Source: Echinochloa phyllopogon
Taxonomy: Eukaryota > Streptophyta > Magnoliopsida > Poales > Poaceae
Length of the DNA stretch: 64,000 bases
Direction: 5' to 3'
Assembly: GCA_033239725.1 (NCBI GenBank)
Contig: BTCW01000006.1
Span: 1,830,501-1,894,500, forward strand
Position 1 is the first letter of the stretch. The number at the start of each line of letters is the position of its first letter. Below are positions 58,330 to 64,000 of the stretch, one piece after another. The position numbers and the translations under genes were made by a program. The notes beneath the pieces are model-generated. The model made no database searches, had not been told where the DNA came from, and saw nothing but the letters and a program-made list of their open reading frames with translations.

Positions 58330-59858
58330 GGGTAGCTAGACTGGTTCATGCGTATTTTTAAGTGTCATATACCTGACTAAAGAAAGAAAAATGCAGTGGT
58401 CGTTTGACAGTAAGCACTGCTGCACTGGGGAGAGTGTTGGCAGTGGATGATCCAGTTCAGCACTAGAGGAGAGCTAGGTGGAGGTACCAACGGTGGTTTG
58501 TGTGTTACGCCAACCCCTGAACTTATCCAGAACATGAAGGTCGCTCTCAGTGCTTCAAAGCGCTAGCTTTTCATGGAGAAGGAATTTTCCCTACTAGTAG
58601 CTAGTTTCGCCCCGAGCTATAAAAAATATAAATTTCACCTTTTGTTTTTAAGTACATAACATTTAGAATAAACTAAATAGTTAGCATCTAATTGTTATCT
58701 ATTTAAAACCAAGGAAGTATTAAAAAAACTCTTTAATTTGTTTGAAACATCGTATATTTAGAAATAAGACGGTATTTCATAATTCTCTATTGTGCTATCA
58801 GTATAGTTCATTCTATACTTTCGAGGCGACCTTTCGTACGTCTTGCTTTTACTAATTTACACTTTAGTTAACTGTCCTAGGTAACGAGATAGAGTATAAA
58901 ACTTGTAGTGAAGAGGACCTTCACCTTTGCTTTCACTAATTTACCCTAACTTAACTGTCCGAGCTACTGCACATAACAAACATGTTTTGGGCAGCGCATA
59001 GTCTCAAAAACAACATTTTGACTAGCACGTTTGTTGCAAAAATACCGATACAATATAGCAAAAATATACTTGAATCATTTTTCAAGTCAAATATACTTAT
59101 ATACTTTTGTGTTTACTTATATAGAAACCATATTTCAAGTCAAATATACTTGAATCATTTTTATATATGCAAAGTAAACACATATAAGTAATTTGTAGCA
59201 AAATTTTGAAATAATGAATTAGGATAACCTAAAGGCCACTTATTTTGTGAACCAGAGGGAGTAACTTGCTATTCCTATTTTGTACTTTGTTTTACTGTTC
59301 CACTCTTAATCGTCATCATGAACCGGATTCATAACGCTTTGTTTTAGAGCCGAGTCGAAGAATTAGGCAGATAGAGACATCGAGCATCTTGCACAATGTT
59401 CCCTAGAGACCTAGAGTACTTGTGCATGAGGGGGGAAACTAGTTAATGGTGCAATTAAAGAGGTGTAAGAACAAAAAAAAGGGTTAAAATTACTTAGAAT
59501 AAATGAAACAAGTATTTTCAAGATTATAAAAAAACTAAAAACAATAAGTATTGACTATTGAGTTTTAGTATAAAGTTTTGCACTTAGGAGAAAAAAAAGG
59601 ATTAAGGTGGAATAGGGTAGCATATGTCCATCTTGCTTTTTGGTACCGAGCCTAAAACTCCTAAATATATTTGCATTAGAAGATAGACCTATAGCTGATG
59701 ACATGATTTTTAGTATCTGTCATCTAAAGTCTAGCCTACGAAAGCGAGAGGTTAAGCATTCTCTTTCATATATGCTGGACAACTGGTGTGGTGTACGAGG
59801 TCCTAGCGTTTGGTCGGGCGAATGGTACATTAGGAGTGGCAAATAGTCTCGTAATATA
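58330..59858. other. AT-rich intergenic region
   Basis: No gene recognised; short frames only. Local repeated phrases (AAATATACTTATATACTTTTGTG and a near copy around 59085-59150) suggest decayed repeats. Confidence 0.5.
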
Positions 59859-59860
59859 TA

Positions 59861-60098
59861 CTACATCCGTTCCAAATTATTATTCGTTGTTGACTTTTTT
59901 CTATGATCTTTGACCATTCGTTTTATTTAAAAAATTTGTCCAAATATACAAACCAATAAGTAATACTTGAAGTATATATGATGATAAAGCAAGTCACATA
60001 CAAAATAAATGATACTTGTGAATTTTTTTTAAATAAGACGAATGGTCAAATATAAAACGAAAAAGCCAACAACAAATAGTAATTTGGAACGGAGGAGG
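59861..60098. mobile_element. Stowaway-type MITE
   Basis: Termini CTACATCCGTTCCAAATTA and TAATTTGGAACGGAGGAGG are inverted repeats of the CTCCCTCCGTTCC type, flanked by TA on both sides (59859-59860, 60099-60100), the Tc1/mariner-type target. Internal arms (GACGAATGGTCAAA and its complement) also pair. No coding capacity. Confidence 0.85.
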
Positions 60099-60100
60099 TA

Positions 60101-60682
60101 GTACTACCTTACGCCGAAATAAAATTTCCTTAATCTAAAATATGAACAGCCTGTCCTGGGTCAGCTCGGCTCCATCGGCAGAGACCAGAAGAAACGCTCA
60201 CGCTTCCGATGCTATGATGGCTGTTCTGTTCACTACGACAGCTCCTGTTCTTTAAAAAGATGAGCAATGAAAAATCAGTCTATAACCTAATAACGACGAG
60301 TTCTGAGTGGCTGGCTCACTGAATCACAACACTCATAACAGTCGCACTGCTTCAATTTCCAGAGAAAACAAAACTACAGAGCATACGACTGGGCCGCGAA
60401 TTAAAAAACAATGGGCCGCACGCTCGCCTAAGAAAGACGAGCGGGCCGACTGCAAGGGGAGTGGTCTGTGAGTCTCTCTAATCTTGCGGCTCGTTACGGG
60501 CCACATAGAGAGCCCCCCGCCAGCCCACAAGCCCACAAAACCAACTCCTTTCTCTGCGGCCGCCTCAGCCGCCCGCCGCCCGGCCGGAATCTTCTTTCCT
60601 CGCCGGTCGACGCCGTGTCGTCCTCTCGCGCTCCGGCACAGCCCCGCCACCGCATAGATCGGAGCGAGACGCCTCCATCTCG
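60101..60682. other. Intergenic; former promoter of the following pseudogene
   Basis: GC content rises toward 60683 as in grass promoters and leaders; no TATA or gene is clear. Confidence 0.4.
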
Positions 60683-61770
60683 ATGAGTATCCGTCGGTTC
60701 CTTTACCTGGTGGCGGACGACTCCGTCGACCGCAGCCACTCCCTCCGCCGCATCGACACGTCGCGCTTCTTCTTCCCCCGGCCGCCGACGACGGAGTGGG
60801 CACCCACGTGGGCCACGCCGCTCGACGGAAGCGGCGGCGCAGGCGCCACGTACCCACTGGTGGACCCAAGGCCCTGCGAGCCTGGGCAACCGCCCGGGCT
60901 GCGACCCCAGCCCCCCTCCCGTCTTCTGCAACCTGGGCACGCACGCACGATCTCCCCCAAGCTCGTGCCCTTCTCCCTCACCGCCGGCGGCAGGCTCTAC
61001 GTCATGGACGCGCTCCCCAAGCACGATGACGGCCACCACCGGCGCAGCTTCGAGGCGCTGTCCGACGGCCACTGTCGCCGCCACCGATAGAAGGGGTGGT
61101 ACTGGCAATGCCTCCCGCCGCCGCCCTTCGTCTACGGCCCCCGCACTGCTCCAGCTACATCGAGTCCTACGCGGTGGCCGGCAGCGGCGGCACCGACATC
61201 CTCGTCTCCAACAAGGCCATGCTCACCTAGTTACTGCTTCGACACCGTGAAGCGCGCGTGGACGAAGGCCGGCGACTGGGCGCTGCCGTTCAGCCGCCTC
61301 GCCGAGTACGTCGTGGAGGCTGGAGCACAGGCTGTGGTTCGGGGCTTCGGGTTCTCGTCGAGGTAGCCCGGCGGCCTCTACCGCTTCCTGGAGGCGAACC
61401 TCGCAGTGGCCCCCTCGCCGGACTCCGGCGAGATGACGGGCCCGCCCGTGGTGCACGGCTGCTGGAAGGAGTACGTCGATCCAGCCGCCGCCGGAGTGGG
61501 AGCTTGTAAAGTCCCTCCAGGTTCTGCATCGTCAGGTTCTTCGAGCTCGGTGAGCTCCGTGTCTGCCCGGAGACGAACAAGACGTATATGGCGGAGGAGG
61601 AGGTGCAAGTGGTGCTCACCGGCGTGGAGGTGGAGAGCCGCGGCCAAGAGCTCCGGGTGGTGAACCACAGGTCCGAACGTTACATGAGCAGAACATATAT
61701 AACCCCAAGGTTCCTGAAATTTTTCCCCATTCTCTTCACAGATCAGTTTATAAATCTGTTGTCTAGTTTT
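60683..61770 (+). pseudogene. Decayed DUF1618-like rice-family gene
   Basis: The frame starting at 60683 (MSIRRFLYLVADDSVDRSHS, then RIDTSRFFFPRP and RLYVMDALPK, HHRRSFEALS) ends early at 61090. Related text resumes in shifting frames: CLPPPPFVYGP (about 61108), YCFDTVKRAWTKAGDWALPF (about 61231), PSPDSGEMTGPPVVHGCWKEY (about 61408), and EEEVQVVLTGVEVESRGQEL (about 61592). Several frameshifts and at least one stop separate the pieces. The phrases match my memory of a large rice family of uncharacterised proteins (DUF1618-like); the family label is tentative, the decay is clear. Confidence 0.6.
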
Positions 61771-61799
61771 TAGATGAATTGTCACTGCAAATATATTTA

Positions 61800-62473
61800 T
61801 GAATTAGCCTGTAACAATTGGAGGAGAGGTCGAGGGATCACTATCAGTGCTGACTGAAGCCAACGCTCAGTCACGTCAAGAACTGCAGTGTCTCAATGTT
61901 CGCTCACTTCTCAGAGGAACAGAGTAGTTGTATGTAGCAATTGTTGGATCAGAAACTTGAGAAGAGCATGAGCGTATTTTGCACGCATGACTACTACTGC
62001 ATCTGATGTTACCATTTGTCCAGCCCCACATGTAAGATGATCTCATGGCACGTATTTAATATTTACATATTAGTATAATGTATTCCAATCAATTATCAGA
62101 TATTTTTATTAAAATTATGGGATACCACTAATTGAGAAGAATGATCTCAAGGAATAAAACTACAAACTTTGGCTCATCCAAGCTATCATCCAGGAGTCTG
62201 CAGGATTTGCCTTCAATATTGGCTCTAGCTATTTAGAGTTACGAATTTTTAGGAAAATAGTTATGCTTTGCTTCAGGGATTTCTTTTAAATTAGTTACAG
62301 TTCTTTGTATGTGAGCACAACAATTAGGAACTCCAATGAGTTTAGATGTAGAGCTCGATGTATGAGCAACAACTGCTATCTTTCATCTAGTTAGTAGTGT
62401 CATGGATACTATAATATTTCTTCATGATTTTTCTTCAGCTTCTATTAATTATGTTGTGTGGGGTATCTGTAAC
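61800..62473. other. Intergenic
   Basis: AT-rich, no feature recognised. Confidence 0.5.
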
Positions 62474-63012
62474 TAGGGCTGGACCAAAAGCTCAAAACTC
62501 GCGGGCTAGCTTGGCTCGGCTCGATGTATTTTTTTAACGAGCCGAGCAACTATTTTTTGCTCGTTTCATTAACGAGCTGACTCGAGCAAGCGCAAGCCAA
62601 ACGAGCTAGAAGGTCTAATAGACTAATAAACAAATGAGCCAGCCAGCGCAAGCCAAACAAGCTAAAAGGTCTAATAGACTAATAAACAAATTATTAATTA
62701 GTTATAACATGTGTATACTATTTGTGTTGTTCTAGATGATGTTATAATCATATCCTATTATTATACAATATGATAGAGTACATTTTTGAAGTATTAGGAC
62801 CATATAATTACTATAATTTATTATTTTATATAGCAATTTAAAATTTATCTCTAGCTAGCGAGCTTAATGAATCAGCTCACGAGCTTAATGAGCCGAGCCG
62901 AGCAAGTGTTTTTGCTCATTTTTTAATGAGCCGAGCCGAGCTGGCTCGTTTGACTAACGAGCTAGAACGAGCCGAGCTAGAACGAGCCGAGTTGGCTCGG
63001 CGTTCACCCCTA
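62474..63012. mobile_element. Probable hAT-like non-autonomous element
   Basis: The ends are imperfect inverted repeats: TAGGGCTGGACCAAAAGCTC on the left, and TAGGGGTGAACGCCGAGCC read inward from the right. The subterminal regions are packed with GAGCCGAGC/GCTCGGCTC words. A 48-bp direct repeat (GCGCAAGCCAAACGAGCTAG...) occurs at about 62590 and 62646. No coding capacity. An 8-bp TSD is only partly matched (TCTGTAAC/CCTCTACC), so the class is tentative. Confidence 0.5.
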
Positions 63013-63091
63013 CCTCTACCTATGGTACTAACGAGAAGCTAGATGAGACACAATCCAACCTACTTAGCATCATCCATTAAGCCAAGGCATA

Positions 63092-63440
63092 AGGCGCACC
63101 CCGACTACTCGGGGGACCTGGACGACCAGGACACGTGGCGTGACCCCGACTGCTCGAGGGAGTTGGGCGATCAGGACACGTGGCGTCACCCCTTACCACT
63201 CGGGGTACTTGGATGACCAGGATACGCGGCGTCACCCTCGACCGCTCGGGGGACTTGGACGAACAGGAAACGTGGCGTCACCTCGACAGCTCGGGGGACC
63301 TAGACGACCAGCACATGTGGCGCTTCCCCGACCACTCGGGGCACCTGATTGGCTAGGACACATGGCGCTTTCCCTGACTGCTCGGCCAAGACACGTGGCG
63401 TTTCCCCCCATCGCTCGGGGGACCTGGCCGATGGCCCAGC
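63092..63440 (+). repeat. Seven degenerate tandem units of about 44-47 bp with G-box cores
   Basis: Each unit has CGAC(T/C)(A/G)CTCGGGGGACCTGG-like text and then GACCAGGACACGTGGCG-like text. CACGTGGC is intact near 63132, 63177 and 63392, with one-base variants near 63223, 63269, 63314 and 63359. Confidence 0.8.
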
Positions 63441-64000
63441 AAACCCTCACTACACCCATACATCAGGGCTCCTGTGCTAGATCTTCGGCTGTATTTTTAG
63501 ATGGGGCCCAAAGACAAGCAGAACAGAGTCGGCGACTAGGACTGACTACATGGCTTATCCCCGACCTCTTGAATGGAGTCGGGATAGGGGCCCGACAGGG
63601 TTACGTACTCCATGGCATGGGGGGAGGCCATACCCCACCAACAGCTCCTCAACAGTCAAAGGTACGACAAGCCCAACAACTCCCAAACATCAAGCACAAC
63701 GCGAGGTATGGTGAAATTGACAGCGGAGCAGCGCAGCGTTGTGCCCACGATTGAGCCATAAATCAGCATGGCCTGAGTCATACGATACAAGACGAGGACT
63801 TCGATCAAGGCGAGCGGAGGGCGGCGAGGTCGGGGGATTGCAACGACTACAGTACAGCCAAGCTAAGGGTCCATGAGGTCCTTTTCTCTTTCTCCTTATC
63901 CCTTTCCTACCATGTAACCTGCCACCAGAACGTATATAAGGGGGCGGGAGCCCTAGGGAAGGGAGAACGACCACAACAACAAACATTCTATCACAAACTC
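63092..64000 (+). mobile_element. U3 and promoter part of an LTR, cut by the window end
   Basis: A tandem array (63092-63440) is followed by promoter-like sequence with a TATA box (TATATAAG, 63933-63940) and GGGGGCGGGAGCCCTAGG, a common arrangement in grass Gypsy LTRs. The left end of the LTR was not found (perhaps about 63044). No coding region is supported, including the 204-codon frame across the repeats. Confidence 0.55.

Noticed and set aside
63092..63440. CRISPR-like repeat array
   Set aside because: Units are contiguous and degenerate without unique spacers, in a plant LTR; this is a minisatellite.
1..64000. tRNA, rRNA or snRNA genes
   Set aside because: I saw no cloverleaf-like or conserved RNA gene sequence; tRNA complementarity was found only as primer-binding sites. 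A tRNA scan would settle this.

Overview
This is plant nuclear DNA, almost certainly a grass and very probably rice (Oryza sativa). The evidence is GT-AG introns, GC-rich exon starts, nested LTR retrotransposons, a Stowaway MITE, a chloroplast PsbY precursor gene, and the mitochondrial rps14 gene lodged in the intron of a succinate dehydrogenase iron-sulfur subunit gene, an arrangement known from rice and maize. From memory only, the order PsbY, SDH2, STICHEL-like, MA3 protein fits the short arm of rice chromosome 8; I could not check this.

Positions 1-33,900 are mostly a nest of transposable elements. Position 1-2712 holds the gag start and 5' LTR of a minus-strand Gypsy-type element that has landed in an older LTR (2713-4582). 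Next come a Mutator-like transposase relic, a second LTR-like repeat, the 3' two thirds of an L1-type LINE (plus strand), and the 5' part of another LINE (minus strand). Two nearly complete Gypsy elements of one family follow, in opposite orientation: element A (13671-22464, plus, TSD CAGAT) and element B (23012-31830, minus, TSD GCCTG). They face each other tail to tail across about 550 bp. Both carry gag, protease, RT, two RNase H-like domains and integrase, and both are broken by a few stops or frameshifts. A FAR1-related (FRS) pseudogene with locally duplicated segments follows at 32.2-33.9 kb.

Positions 33,900-57,400 are gene-rich. They hold an unrecognised two-repeat protein gene (minus), psbY (minus), the SDH2/rps14 composite gene (minus, 39042-42679), a five-coding-exon STICHEL-like DNA polymerase III gamma/tau homologue (plus, 48528-51787), and a convergent gene for a four-MA3-domain translation regulator (minus, 52875-57196). 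The exon phases I derived for SDH2, rps14, the STICHEL-like gene and the MA3 gene all close exactly. From 57.4 kb to the end there is sparse sequence with a Stowaway MITE, a decayed rice-type DUF1618-like pseudogene, a hAT-like element, and the U3/promoter part of another LTR whose tandem repeats carry G-box cores.

The most unusual signal is a 13-bp palindromic unit, CCGG-N5-CCGG (mostly CCGGTCAGACCGG or its complement), present in roughly 47 exact-core copies. Nearly all stand in pairs exactly 22 bp apart, in LTRs and inside gag and pol codons alike, where 22 bp forces a change of reading frame between partners. A second CCGG-N5-CCGG array occurs in an apparently unrelated LTR at 5.3 kb. A second unexpected class is a set of tiny T-run insertions flanked by 12-18 bp direct repeats.
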